A DNA stretch of 64,000 nucleotides from Methylovorus glucosotrophus. Lineage in GTDB: Bacteria; Pseudomonadota; Gammaproteobacteria; Burkholderiales; Methylophilaceae. Below the pieces are notes generated by a model. It searched no databases. It was not told where the DNA came from and saw only the letters and a list, made by a program, of their open reading frames with translations. Shown here piece after piece: positions 36,751 through 44,970 of this stretch. The DNA lies in NCBI RefSeq assembly GCF_009858335.1, contig NZ_VMSE01000002.1, positions 248,001 to 312,000 of the forward strand, given 5' to 3'. The position numbers were made by a program, and so were the translations under genes. The first letter of the stretch is position 1. Each line of letters starts with the position of its first letter.

Positions 36751-38628
36751 TTATTCATGAGCGAGGCTGGCTATATCGGGGACTGCAGGGGACGGGTTGC
36801 CAGAGGCTTCGGTATCGTGGAACTGCAGTTTGGCCAGACGCGCATAGAGCCCGCCCATCTGACGCAGTTCTGCTGGCGTGCCGGTTTCCACGATGCGCCC
36901 CTGATCCATGACGATAATCCTGTCCACCTGCTGCACCGTGGCCAGGCGGTGCGCGATGATGAGGGTAGTACGGCCTTGCATGGCGGCCTGTAAGCCTTGC
37001 TGCACCAGGATTTCGGATTCGGCATCCAGCGCGCTGGTGGCTTCATCCAGCAGCAGGATAGGGGCGTTTTTGAGGATTGCACGTGCGATGGCGATACGCT
37101 GGCGTTGCCCGCCCGACAGCCGCGTGCCGCGTTCGCCAAGGAAAGTATCGTAGCCCTTGGGCAGGCGATGGATGAACTCATCGACCTGGGCGGCCTTGGC
37201 GGCCATCAGCACTTCGGCATCGGTGGCATAGGGGTAGCCATAGCGGATATTTTCCATGGCATTGGCCGAGAAAATCACCGGGTCTTGCGGCACCACGGCG
37301 ATCAGGCCGCGCAGGCTTTCCAGGCTTAGCTGGCGTATATCCTGCCCATTGATGGTAATGCTGCCAGCGCTGGTGTCGTAAAAGCGCAGCAGCAACTGGA
37401 ACAGGGTAGTCTTGCCGGCACCGGAAGGGCCGACCAGCGCAATGTTTTCGCCAGCGGCGATCTCCAGTGTCAGCTCTTGCAAAGCGGGCTGGGTGGGGCG
37501 TGAGGGGTAATGAAAGCTGACATGGTGAAAGCCGATGGTGGCTTCCGTGGTTGACTTCAATGCCATGGGTTCTGCCGGTGCCTGAATGGCAGGCTCCGCC
37601 TGCAACAGCTCGAGCAGGCGCTCGGTGGCACCCGCGGCCCGCATGATGTCGCCCCAGACTTCGGCCATGGTCCCCACCGCCCCTGCCACCATGGCGGCAT
37701 ACAACACAAACGATGCCAGCTCGCCACCCGTCATGGCGCCATCACTGACCTGACGCGCGCCCAGCCACAGCACAAAGACGATGGTTCCCAGCACGGCGGT
37801 GATGATCAATGCGGTCAGCGCGGCGCGCACGCGAACGCGGCGGATGGCGGTTTCAAAGCTGAGTTCGGTGCTTTGCTTGAAGCGGCCAATCTCGCGCTGC
37901 TCCTGCGTGTAGGACTGCACGGTGGGCATCGCATTCAGGATTTCACCGGCCATGGCCGAGCTGGCGGCGATCTTGTCCTGCGATTCGCGCGAGAGCTTTT
38001 TGACAGAGCGGCCGATCAGCATGATGGGCAGTACTAGCAGGCACATCAGCCCGAGGTTGATGGAAAAGAGATAGGTGCTGGTGACGGCCAGCATCACCAT
38101 GCCGCCGACAAACTGGAACAGGCTGCGCAGGCCCATGGAGGCGGAGCTGCCCACCACGGTCTGGATCAGTGTGGTGTCGGTGGTCAGTCGCGACAACACC
38201 TCGCCGGTCTGCAGGGTTTCAAAGAATTGCGGTGATTGCGTCAGCACGCGGCCGTAGACGGCACTGCGCAAGTCTGCCGTGACTCGCTCCCCCACCCACG
38301 AGACAGTGAAATAACGTGCCGCAACCAGCATGGCCCAGGCACAGGCCAGCCCAAACAGCAGCAGGAAGTGGCTGTTGAGATCGCCATTGGCACTCGGCCC
38401 CTGCTGCGGTGGTTTGTCAAAACCAAAATCCACCAGATCGCGGAATGCCAGGGGCACCGCCAGCAGGGTAGCGCTGGCAAGTGTCAGCAATAACAGGGCG
38501 AGCATGATCTGCCAGCGATAGGGGCGGAGGAAGGGCCAGAGCCGACTCAGTGCGGAAAGGCGTTTGGCAGGGGCAGCAGGCACGGGGGTTTCTGCGCTCA
38601 TATCGGGGGAATCAGGCGTGGTTGTCAT
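36751..38628 (-). CDS. MsbA-like ABC exporter (permease-ATPase fusion)
   Basis: About 625 residues from the ATG at 38628 (MTTTPDSPDMSAETP); an ATG 72 bp upstream adds residues unlike the family. A six-helix exporter domain (about 35-330) precedes the ATPase with Walker A GPSGAGKTT, Q-loop VVPQDPVIF, signature LSGGQRQRIAIARAI and Walker B ILLLDEATSALDAES, ending GGLYARLAKLQF. It resembles MsbA/LmrA-type lipid or drug exporters acting as a homodimer in the inner membrane; the substrate is not deducible. No other exporter gene is nearby. Confidence 0.9.
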   Translation of the reverse strand: MTTTPDSPDMSAETPVPAAPAKRLSALSRLWPFLRPYRWQIMLALLLLTLASATLLAVPLAFRDLVDFGFDKPPQQGPSANGDLNSHFLLLFGLACAWAMLVAARYFTVSWVGERVTADLRSAVYGRVLTQSPQFFETLQTGEVLSRLTTDTTLIQTVVGSSASMGLRSLFQFVGGMVMLAVTSTYLFSINLGLMCLLVLPIMLIGRSVKKLSRESQDKIAASSAMAGEILNAMPTVQSYTQEQREIGRFKQSTELSFETAIRRVRVRAALTALIITAVLGTIVFVLWLGARQVSDGAMTGGELASFVLYAAMVAGAVGTMAEVWGDIMRAAGATERLLELLQAEPAIQAPAEPMALKSTTEATIGFHHVSFHYPSRPTQPALQELTLEIAAGENIALVGPSGAGKTTLFQLLLRFYDTSAGSITINGQDIRQLSLESLRGLIAVVPQDPVIFSANAMENIRYGYPYATDAEVLMAAKAAQVDEFIHRLPKGYDTFLGERGTRLSGGQRQRIAIARAILKNAPILLLDEATSALDAESEILVQQGLQAAMQGRTTLIIAHRLATVQQVDRIIVMDQGRIVETGTPAELRQMGGLYARLAKLQFHDTEASGNPSPAVPDIASLAHE

Positions 38629-38866
38629 GTAAACGACAGACCTTGTTGGGGGTGGGAATGTTCCATGGATTGCATGGTACTCCAGAAATCGCCCGCACAA
38701 TGCGCAAGGCGCGGGAGACTTCCCCGACTGGTAAAAGCCAACGCATAACTGTAAGCCTCCACTGACACCAGTATCAGACCTACCCCTATGCGCGTTGCGA
38801 CCAAGCCCCTATACAGTGGAGCTGCGTGTCAAACAAACAAACGCTTAAACCAAGGAGGGAATTCTG

Positions 38867-38944
38867 ATGATTAAATATTTTATTGCCTGGCTGCTGGGTG
38901 TACCGGCATTCCTGCTCATCATCATCTATTTTTTCATGCACTAA
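38867..38944 (+). CDS. Tiny single-helix membrane protein
   Basis: 25 codons starting at ATG 38867 behind a very strong AAGGAGGG site, ending at TAA 38942-38944. The peptide is almost entirely hydrophobic (FIAWLLGVPAFLLIIIYFF), one membrane helix. It leads a series of three small plus-strand genes. An 8-bp hairpin (38950-38957 with 38962-38969) follows it without a T-run. No family assigned; the ribosome binding site is the main argument that it is real. Confidence 0.6.
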   Translation: MIKYFIAWLLGVPAFLLIIIYFFMH

Positions 38945-39063
38945 ATTAAATGCACGCCTGCGCGTGCATGAATACCGTCGGCCTTTGGTCGGCGCCGCAT
39001 CACAAATTACCCCATAACCAGAGCAGTTCAACTGTTCACTAATTTGAAGAAAAGAGGGAATTT

Positions 39064-39222
39064 ATGTCCATCACGACCATTTTGCTTATCGTACTGATCC
39101 TGATGTTGCTGGGTGCGTTGCCGACCTGGGGGCACAGCCGTAACTGGGGCTATGCGCCAAGTGGCGGTTTGGGCCTGGTTGTCATCATTCTGTTGATCCT
39201 GCTGCTTACCGGCCGTATCTAG
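39064..39222 (+). CDS. DUF3309-type small membrane protein
   Basis: 52 codons, ATG 39064 preceded by AAGAGGGAA, stop TAG 39220-39222. Two short hydrophobic stretches (TTILLIVLILMLLGALP and GLGLVVIILLILLLTGRI) flank the motif WGHSRNWGYAPSGG, typical of DUF3309 proteins. Function unknown; homologues are common in proteobacteria and often sit near stress genes. Between the 25-residue gene and the glycine-zipper lipoprotein gene. Confidence 0.82.
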   Translation: MSITTILLIVLILMLLGALPTWGHSRNWGYAPSGGLGLVVIILLILLLTGRI

Positions 39223-39268
39223 CCATCGTGCCAGCAAGTTAATAACTAAATAGCTTTAGGAGATAGAC

Positions 39269-39493
39269 ATGCAAATCCTCAATAAAACCTGGCGGGTGAC
39301 CGGCATCGTGTTGACGGTGGCGTGTCTTTCCGCCTGTAGCAATATGTCCGCCCGGGACAAGAATACGGCCGTGGGTGCAGGTGTTGGTGCCGCGGCAGGC
39401 GCTGTGTTGACGGGCGGTAGTGCTGTCGGTACCGTCGGTGGCGCTGCCGTGGGCGGCATTATCGGGAATCAGGTTGGTAAAGATAAGAAATAG
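39269..39493 (+). CDS. Glycine-zipper lipoprotein
   Basis: 74 residues. Signal peptide with lipobox LSAC (Cys23) gives a lipid-anchored protein. The mature part is a glycine-zipper (GAGVGAAAGAVLTGGSAVGTVGGAAVGGIIGNQVG, shown here only as a Gly/Ala repeat at about 36-70), as in OsmB-like or SlyB-like envelope proteins. The ATG follows TTTAGGAGAT. It closes the small-gene cluster and is followed by a strong terminator. Confidence 0.85.
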   Translation: MQILNKTWRVTGIVLTVACLSACSNMSARDKNTAVGAGVGAAAGAVLTGGSAVGTVGGAAVGGIIGNQVGKDKK

Positions 39494-39545
39494 ATAAAAG
39501 CAGGGAGGAGACCACCGAGTGCCTGGCACCAGGTGGTGATTGTGA

Positions 39546-39580
39546 GAAAAAGCCGGAGCATGATTGCTCCGGCTTTTTTA
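39546..39580 (+). terminator. Intrinsic terminator after the small-gene cluster
   Basis: AGCCGGAGCA and TGCTCCGGCT form a 10-bp stem with a 4-nt loop, A-run before and T-run after. It ends transcription of the three small genes before cstA. Confidence 0.92.
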
Positions 39581-39732
39581 TGTATCCCGATGGCTTCTGT
39601 TCCAGGCATGCCTCTTTCTATGCATCCGGCCTGCAGGTGTCATATCCATTCCAGCCTTCCCAAAGGTAGACACGGCATATCGCCCAGGTCTGTTTTATAC
39701 TGTGAGCCCATTGCACATCACTCACGGTCATT

Positions 39733-41802
39733 ATGAAAACTATCCTGAAGAATAGCGTGTGGCTGCTCGTTGCCATCCTGGGAGCGGCAGCGGTGGGAGG
39801 CATCGCCCTGCATCGCGGCGAGAGTATCAACTCCCTGTGGTTTATTGCCGCGGCATTATGTGTGTATGCCCTGGCATATCGGTTTTACTCGGCATGGATT
39901 GCCGCCCGGGTGCTGATGCTGGATGCCTCGCGGGCAACCCCGGCCGTGCGCCTGGATAACGGCCGCGATTTTGTGCCTACCAATAAATGGATCGTCTTCG
40001 GCCATCACTTTGCGGCGATTGCCGGACCTGGCCCATTGGTAGGGCCAACGCTGGCCGCGCAGTTTGGTTATCTGCCCGGTACCTTGTGGATATTGTTTGG
40101 TGCCGTGCTGGGGGGAGCCGTGCAGGATATGGTGACCTTGTTCCTCTCCACCCGCCGCAATGGGCGCAGCCTGGGTCAGATGGCGCGTGAGGAACTGGGG
40201 GCGATAGGCGGAACCGCCGCCCTCGTTGGCACCTTTGCCATCATGATCATCCTCATCGCCGTGCTCGGGCTGGTGGTGGTCAATGCCATGAAGCACAGCC
40301 CCTGGGCGACTTCTACCGTGGCGGCGACGATTCCCATCGCCATGATTGTCGGTTTGTACATGCGCCACTTCCGTGCGGGCAAGGTGCTGGAAGCGTCTGC
40401 CCTGGGCGTGATCCTGCTGTTGCTATCCGTCGCAGGTGGCGGCTGGGTGGATCATCATCCCACCTTGCGCGTGTGGTTTGACCATGAAGGCCTGACCCTG
40501 GCCTGGTGGATTATTGCCTACGGCTTTGCTGCCGCCATTCTGCCGGTCTGGCTGCTGTTGGCGCCACGCGATTATTTGTCTACCTTCATGAAGCTGGGCA
40601 CTGTCATTGTGCTGGCGATTGCTATTCTGATGCTGCAGCCGGAAGTCAAAATGCCGGCACTGACGCAGTTTATTGATGGCACCGGCCCCATTTTTGGCGG
40701 CAAGCTGTTTCCCTTTGTGTTTATTACCATCGCCTGCGGGGCGATTTCCGGTTTCCATGCGCTGATTGCCTCCGGCACCACGCCCAAGCTGCTGGAAAAC
40801 GAGCGCGACATCCGCATGATCGGCTATGGCGCCATGTTGCTGGAGTCTTTCGTTGCCATCATGGCGATGATTGCCGCCACCGTGCTTGATCCGGGCGTGT
40901 TTTTTGCCATCAACAGCCCGGCGGGCATCGTCGGCAAGGAAGCAGCCGATGCCGTTGCCACCATCAGCGGCTGGGGCTTCCCGGTCACCGTGGCGCAAAT
41001 GGAGTCGCTGGCGCGCGAGATGGGCGAAGCTACGCTGTTTGCCCGTACCGGGGGTGCGCCGTCGCTGGCGGTGGGCATGGCCAGCATTTTTGGCAGTGCG
41101 TTCGGCCAGGGCCTGCTGGCGCTGTGGTATCACTTTGCCATCATGTTCGAGGCGATTTTCATCCTGACCACGCTGGATGCGGGCACCCGCGTCGGCCGCT
41201 TCATGCTGCAGGACATGCTGGGCAATATCTGGCCCAAACTGGGCGAGACTTCGTGGTATCCCTCGGTATTGTTTACCAGCGCGCTGGTGGTCGCCGGATG
41301 GGGCTATTTCCTTTACATCGGCGTGATTGACCCCAATGGCGGCGTCAATATCCTGTGGCCGCTGTTTGGTATTTCCAACCAGATGCTGGCGGCCATTGCT
41401 TTGTCGGTTGCCACGGGTATTTTTGTCAAATCCGGCCGCCTCAAATTTGCCTGGGTAACGGCACTTCCGCTCACCTGGCTGGTCATTATTACCAGTACCG
41501 CCGCCTGGCAGAAAATCATGAGCGATGATGTGCGCGTGGGCTTTTTTGCCGCTGCCAATGATATGGCGGCCAAACTGGCGGCAGGTGCTTTGCCACCAGA
41601 AAAAGCCGCCGTGGCACCACAGCTGATTTTCAACCAGCAACTGGATGCCTGGCTGACGCTGTTTTTCGTCGTCATATTGTGGGTGGTGATACTGGATATG
41701 CTGCGCGTGTGCTGGCGCTATCTGGCAGGCAAGAGTGTGAAGCCATCGACCGAGCACCCGCACGAACCAGCACCGCTGAATGCCCAATGGGTAAGGGATT
41801 AA
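39733..41802 (+). CDS. cstA: CstA-family carbon starvation/pyruvate-peptide transporter
   Basis: 689 residues with about 16-18 membrane helices. The conserved N-terminal CstA part has VPTNKWIVFGHHFAAIAGPGPLVGP (about 77-101) and GAISGFHALIASGTTPKLL (about 337-355), with the DAGTRVGRFMLQD motif near residue 480. CstA and its relatives import pyruvate or peptides. ybdD follows after 2 bp, the usual partner gene. Proper start at ATG 39733, preceded by CACTCACGGTCATT with a weak binding site. Confidence 0.94.
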   Translation: MKTILKNSVWLLVAILGAAAVGGIALHRGESINSLWFIAAALCVYALAYRFYSAWIAARVLMLDASRATPAVRLDNGRDFVPTNKWIVFGHHFAAIAGPGPLVGPTLAAQFGYLPGTLWILFGAVLGGAVQDMVTLFLSTRRNGRSLGQMAREELGAIGGTAALVGTFAIMIILIAVLGLVVVNAMKHSPWATSTVAATIPIAMIVGLYMRHFRAGKVLEASALGVILLLLSVAGGGWVDHHPTLRVWFDHEGLTLAWWIIAYGFAAAILPVWLLLAPRDYLSTFMKLGTVIVLAIAILMLQPEVKMPALTQFIDGTGPIFGGKLFPFVFITIACGAISGFHALIASGTTPKLLENERDIRMIGYGAMLLESFVAIMAMIAATVLDPGVFFAINSPAGIVGKEAADAVATISGWGFPVTVAQMESLAREMGEATLFARTGGAPSLAVGMASIFGSAFGQGLLALWYHFAIMFEAIFILTTLDAGTRVGRFMLQDMLGNIWPKLGETSWYPSVLFTSALVVAGWGYFLYIGVIDPNGGVNILWPLFGISNQMLAAIALSVATGIFVKSGRLKFAWVTALPLTWLVIITSTAAWQKIMSDDVRVGFFAAANDMAAKLAAGALPPEKAAVAPQLIFNQQLDAWLTLFFVVILWVVILDMLRVCWRYLAGKSVKPSTEHPHEPAPLNAQWVRD

Positions 41803-41804
41803 CT

Positions 41805-41984
41805 ATGCTGAATAAGTTGAAAGCCTTCTGGCGCGTGGTGCGCCGCCTGTCTGGCGATGATGCCTACGAGCGTTATCTGCGACATCACGCCGAGCAGCAC
41901 GTGGACGAGCCGCCGCTGACGCGCGAAGCCTTTTTCAAGCAATGGCAGGATGGCAAATGGAAAGGCGTGAAGCGGTGCTGCTAA
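41805..41984 (+). CDS. ybdD: YbdD/YjiX (DUF466) small protein
   Basis: 59 residues: LNKLKAFWRVVRRLSGDDAYERYLRHH, then a C-terminal LTREAFFKQWQDGKWKGVKRCC, the conserved end of the family. ATG 41805 lies 2 bp after the cstA stop, so coupled translation. The family partner is CstA or BtsT; it is needed for transport in studied enterobacteria. Confidence 0.92.
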   Translation: MLNKLKAFWRVVRRLSGDDAYERYLRHHAEQHVDEPPLTREAFFKQWQDGKWKGVKRCC

Positions 41985-42268
41985 CTCGGGATACCGCTGA
42001 ACCCACTATCTCCGGTCAGGAACTCAGTGCGGCGGATATTGGCCGGGTGATCGAAATGGCGTGGGAAGATCGCACGCCATTCGAAGCCATTGCATTTCAA
42101 TTTGGCTTATCTGAAGCGGATGTGATTGATCTCATGCGGCGGCAGCTGCGCAGCTCCGCGTTCAGGTTATGGCGCAAGCGCATGCAGGGCAGATCTACCA
42201 AGCACGCCGCCCTGCGCAGCCCCGAGGTGGCGCGCCATCGTGCCCGGCATCGGGTGCCGCAGTTCTAA
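41957..42268 (+). CDS. TIGR03643 family protein
   Basis: About 103 residues. The core IGRVIEMAWEDRTPFEAIAFQFGL and VIDLMRRQLRSSAFRLWRKRMQGRSTKH is the TIGR03643 signature, a helix-turn-helix-like unit of unknown function. The start is uncertain: ATG 41957 or 41942, both inside ybdD, so the genes overlap by at least 28 nt. The stop codon overlaps the end of the lgt relic on the other strand. Confidence 0.8.
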   Translation: MERREAVLLTRDTAEPTISGQELSAADIGRVIEMAWEDRTPFEAIAFQFGLSEADVIDLMRRQLRSSAFRLWRKRMQGRSTKHAALRSPEVARHRARHRVPQF

Positions 42269-42360
42269 GGACGCGGCTGGCGGCACAGGTTAAACATCCC
42301 CAGCCCCGCAATCACCATGGGCAGGCTCATTCCCATCGATAACAATTCCAGATAACTATC
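42265..42360 (-). pseudogene. Relic of the 3' end of lgt
   Basis: The minus strand encodes DSYLELLSMGMSLPMVIAG and then LGMFNLCRQPRP plus TAG, matching the C-terminus of the intact lgt at 46152 ([10 protein letters not shown] ... [18 protein letters not shown]). Thirty-one codons survive in frame, with one in-frame deletion of six residues; at DNA level the two copies align over about 95 bp with roughly 80 % identity by eye. Homology stops upstream of the Asp codon. It marks the left edge of the foreign block whose right edge is the real lgt. Confidence 0.85.
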
Positions 42361-42375
42361 CGTATTTTTACGCGC

Positions 42376-42752
42376 TCCAAGTGATTCTGCGTGGATGCCG
42401 ACACATGCCTTTCAACCGCCAGATGTGTCAAGAAAGTCTCCACATGTTAACCTTTGAGGGGTTTGGGATGGCCTTGTTATGGAAGATAATCAAGCGCTTG
42501 ATCTAATCCACATAGGCATTTTCTGTTCTGATACTATAGTTCATCATTTGGTTGCGATGCTGAGATCTGCTCAAGCAATTTTGGTGGATGACTGGCGCAT
42601 TCCCCTTATCAGACATCATGGTGTGTGGTTCATTTATATATAAAAATTAAAGGTGCACTAAACAAACTCTATTCAATGATTTATATAGAGAACAACAATG
42701 ATTAAATTACTATCATCCAGCCGCTTAACGGTATGCATAAAAAGGAACGCGC
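42376..42752. other. Gene-poor left flank of the cassette array
   Basis: AT-rich sequence between the lgt relic and the first cassette gene. It contains one 54-codon frame on the plus strand (ATG 42479 to TAA 42641-42643; start MEDNQALDLIHIGIF), of no recognised family. No attI, no integrase and no tRNA seen. The end (GAACGCGC before 42753) is the ribosome-binding region of the first cassette gene. Confidence 0.6.
42479..42643 (+). CDS. Possible small protein of unknown function
   Basis: 54 codons starting MEDNQALDLIHIGIF and ending HHGVWFIYI. The upstream TTTGAGGGGTTTGGGATGG could contain a ribosome binding site, though spacing is poor. Mixed hydrophobic content, no motif. It may be a fragment of a larger lost gene in the left flank of the cassette block. 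Confidence 0.25.
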   Translation: MEDNQALDLIHIGIFCSDTIVHHLVAMLRSAQAILVDDWRIPLIRHHGVWFIYI

Positions 42753-43595
42753 ATGAATGAAGAAAAGGGTAAAGCAGGTTTGTGGGAATTGGTAAAAGCA
42801 ATTTCTACAGTCATCTTGGTTGGCGTAACTGCATATAAAATATATTCAACACCGACAACCTTGACAGTTGATTTTCCTACACTGCTGTCGCTTCTCTTAG
42901 CGCTCTTCTCGGTCGGCCTAGCTGCACTTTTCTATTTCAAAGCGACTGAAACAAGCAATGCCTTCTACGACAACACTTACAAGTTTACAAAGGATATTGC
43001 CGAGTTATTGGTAAAAATCGAAAGCGGCTTTGGGGAGCGGCTGCGTAATTTAGACGAGGGGTACTCATCAATGCGTTCCTACTTGCAGAACATTCCAACC
43101 AAGCACGGCGATGCTGTCGAAAAAACCAAACAAAAACTGGAAACTGAACAACAAGAAATTGAAAAAGTCCTCGCTGAAAGAAACGAAATTGTCCAGCAAT
43201 TGGTAGAGCGATCACATCTTGAACAGGAAGAAAAAGAAAAAGTGCTCGCAAAACTCAAAGCCAAAGAAGACGAGTTGATTGAAGCACAAAGAGAAGTTTC
43301 TAAGCTGAATAAAAGGCTGTTCATGGAGCGTATGGACAAAAAGCGTGATCGAAACATTCGCGATGATACTGGAATGGATCGCTTTACTAGATCTAATGTA
43401 ATAGAAAAGATTGGACTCAAAAAAATTATTGAAGGAAGCCCCACTTCAATACGCAGACACTTCGATGAGCTCACGAATAATTTTCCCCATCAGTACATTG
43501 ACGATTTGGAAAAACATGAATATTTCGATGGTGGACTAACCCCTTCTGGCATGCGGTACTTACGGGAAATTGCTCTAAAACTCCATGATGCATAA
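42753..43595 (+). CDS. Cassette protein: two membrane helices plus long coiled coil
   Basis: 280 residues, unrecognised. The start follows AAAAGGAACGCGC. Helices at about 14-32 (VILVGVTAYKIY) and 44-66 (LLSLLLALFSVGLAALFYF) are followed by a charged coiled coil (about 115-200, rich in E/K/Q heptads, e.g. TKQKLETEQQEIEKVLAERNE). A compact C-terminal domain (about 215-280) with helix-turn-helix-like spacing ends TPSGMRYLREIALKLHD. First gene of the array; its attC starts overlapping the end of the coding region. Low GC compared with flanking genes. Confidence 0.75.
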   Translation: MNEEKGKAGLWELVKAISTVILVGVTAYKIYSTPTTLTVDFPTLLSLLLALFSVGLAALFYFKATETSNAFYDNTYKFTKDIAELLVKIESGFGERLRNLDEGYSSMRSYLQNIPTKHGDAVEKTKQKLETEQQEIEKVLAERNEIVQQLVERSHLEQEEKEKVLAKLKAKEDELIEAQREVSKLNKRLFMERMDKKRDRNIRDDTGMDRFTRSNVIEKIGLKKIIEGSPTSIRRHFDELTNNFPHQYIDDLEKHEYFDGGLTPSGMRYLREIALKLHDA

Positions 43596-43652
43596 GCTGC
43601 CGTTCGAGAGGGGCGGCGCAAAAGCGCGCCACCCCTCAACTCTACGTTAAGC
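43590..43652 (+). repeat. attC site 1
   Basis: 63 bp. Left core GCATAAG (imperfect), left inner box GTTCGAG, right inner box CTCAAC (pairs as GTT-GAG, leaving one base extrahelical), right core GTTAAGC (43646-43652). Central stem GGGGCGGCGC / GCGCGCC...CCCC with AAAA loop. The next gene starts 14 bp later. Confidence 0.85.
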
Positions 43653-43666
43653 AAAAAGGAAAATTT

Positions 43667-43975
43667 ATGGAATTTAATAAAGAAAACTACTCCACAATAA
43701 AAGAAGCCTGCACAAATCGCAAAGAAGTTGAGTTTTTCGCTCCAATTGCTGCCACTGCATTTGAAAATGGTAAAGCCCCTGATGATTGGACTGCTTATCC
43801 TCCTTGCATGCTTCCACCAGAAGGCTACGCTCAAGTCTTCGTTTATGCAGGAAGTGACGTTAAAGGCTCTCTAACAAAACTTGAACTTTTAATTCATCTT
43901 GATGGAGGCATGGTTTTATACAAAGCCATTGAAAACCAACAAGTTGCTATAAAAGTAACATGGCCTAATGCCTAA
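43667..43975 (+). CDS. Cassette protein, soluble, unknown
   Basis: 102 residues, no signal or membrane helix. Starts behind AAAAAGGAAAATTT. Some features: KEVEFFAPIAATAFENG, a cysteine in YPPCMLPPEG, and alternating hydrophobic strands (AQVFVYAGS, LTKLELLIHLDGGMVLYKAI). No family recognised. The stop codon TAA lies inside the left core of the following attC. Confidence 0.72.
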   Translation: MEFNKENYSTIKEACTNRKEVEFFAPIAATAFENGKAPDDWTAYPPCMLPPEGYAQVFVYAGSDVKGSLTKLELLIHLDGGMVLYKAIENQQVAIKVTWPNA

Positions 43976-44030
43976 CCCATAATCATTCAAGCGGGGGGCA
44001 TAACGGCGCCCCTTAATTCAAATGTTAGGC
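43970..44030 (+). repeat. attC site 2 (best preserved)
   Basis: 61 bp. Cores GCCTAAC (43970-43976) and GTTAGGC (44024-44030) are exact inverted repeats. Inner boxes ATTCAAG and CTTAAT pair with one extrahelical base; central stem GGGGGGC / GGCGCCCC. Confidence 0.92.
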
Positions 44031-44056
44031 CTTTACTAACACAGGAATCGCATTAA

Positions 44057-44389
44057 ATGAAATGGCAAAATACATTAAAAACCGGGGGGGCTATTGCTTC
44101 TATCACTGGTGTATCGTTAGTATGGGTTAAAGCGCTGACACCAAATGTCACGTCTTTTAATTTGGTTTTTGGTCTCTTCGCATCGATTGTTGCTGCTCTT
44201 GTAACAGTTGGTCTCATCGCACTCACTATCGAGATACTACAATCTGGCGGGCGTCGATTGGAAGTTAATACGTCTAAACAAAAGCTCACAATTTACTGGT
44301 CGTTTAGCACTGCAGCAGCAATATTTGTTGGTGGCATGCTCTTGTTCCTTACTTGGGGGCTTGTTTCTATAGCCTGGATAATAAGGTGA
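44057..44389 (+). CDS. Cassette protein with three membrane helices
   Basis: 110 residues, unrecognised. Hydrophobic stretches at about 9-24 (GGAIASITGVSLVWV), 30-54 (FNLVFGLFASIVAALVTVGLIALTI, written here in part) and 78-108 (YWSFSTAAAIFVGGMLLF). A basic loop (GGRRLEVNTSKQKL) lies between helices 2 and 3. Starts after ACAGGAATCGCATTAA, 26 bp after attC2. Confidence 0.72.
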   Translation: MKWQNTLKTGGAIASITGVSLVWVKALTPNVTSFNLVFGLFASIVAALVTVGLIALTIEILQSGGRRLEVNTSKQKLTIYWSFSTAAAIFVGGMLLFLTWGLVSIAWIIR

Positions 44390-44390
44390 G

Positions 44391-44450
44391 GCTCAGCTCA
44401 TCCATCGAGCGGGGCGCGATAAAGCGCGCCGTTTATGCCAAACATTAGGC
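44391..44450 (+). repeat. attC site 3 (degenerate)
   Basis: Right core ATTAGGC (44444-44450) differs from GTTRRRY at the first base; left core GCTCAGC is poor; central stem GGCGCG / GCGCGCC present. The next gene starts 8 bp later, so the position is right for a cassette junction. Confidence 0.6.
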
Positions 44451-44458
44451 TTATCTAA

Positions 44459-44893
44459 ATGGCTGCTCTAATTGAATGGCTTAAAGGTCTCGATGGTATT
44501 GCTACTTGGGGCGCAGTGCTTTCGACCATTCTCGCGGTCAGAGAGTATCGGAAGAACCGACTGCAAGTGGAGATCGGGTTCTCGATGGCGAGCATTGCTG
44601 ATGTTGGAAACAAAATCATCATCAGAAATAACTCGAACAGACCAATCATCGTTACTTATTGGGAAATTGTGTTTAGACGGTTTTGGTTTCTTCCCTTTTT
44701 CGAATCTTTATGTGCTGGGCCGGATGAATACTTTACAGATTTTCAAATTCCGGAAAATAGTAGCAAAATTCTTGAGTTTTCGGCCCAGGACTATTTTGCT
44801 TGTAATCCAAAGGCGCTCAAGGGAAGAAGACTCTATTTCCGAATGCGCGTTTCCGGCAAACGGCTTCCTTTTGTGTCGTTTCTATATGCATAG
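44459..44893 (+). CDS. Cassette protein, N-terminally membrane-associated, unknown
   Basis: 144 residues. The N-terminus (IEWLKGLDGIATWGAVLSTILAVREYRKNR) is an amphipathic or short membrane segment followed by a basic stop-transfer; the rest alternates strands (KIIIRNNSNRPIIVTYWEIVF) resembling beta-sandwich cassette proteins. It is chosen over an overlapping 173-codon frame (44472-44993) because it ends just before the attC left core and its codon use and composition are more protein-like. Confidence 0.7.
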   Translation: MAALIEWLKGLDGIATWGAVLSTILAVREYRKNRLQVEIGFSMASIADVGNKIIIRNNSNRPIIVTYWEIVFRRFWFLPFFESLCAGPDEYFTDFQIPENSSKILEFSAQDYFACNPKALKGRRLYFRMRVSGKRLPFVSFLYA

Positions 44894-44895
44894 CA

Positions 44896-44914
44896 GCCTA
44901 ACCCGCCGTTCAAC
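44896..44914 (+). repeat. Truncated attC (left half only), site 4
   Basis: GCCTAAC (44896-44902) and inner box GTTCAAC (44908-44914) match the left half of an attC; no partner half follows within 150 bp. It marks a deletion or junction in the array. Confidence 0.6.
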
Positions 44915-44970
44915 CCCGTTCGCTTCGCTCTCTGGCGCTGCTCTAGGAGTCTTATCTACGATGCTGCTGA

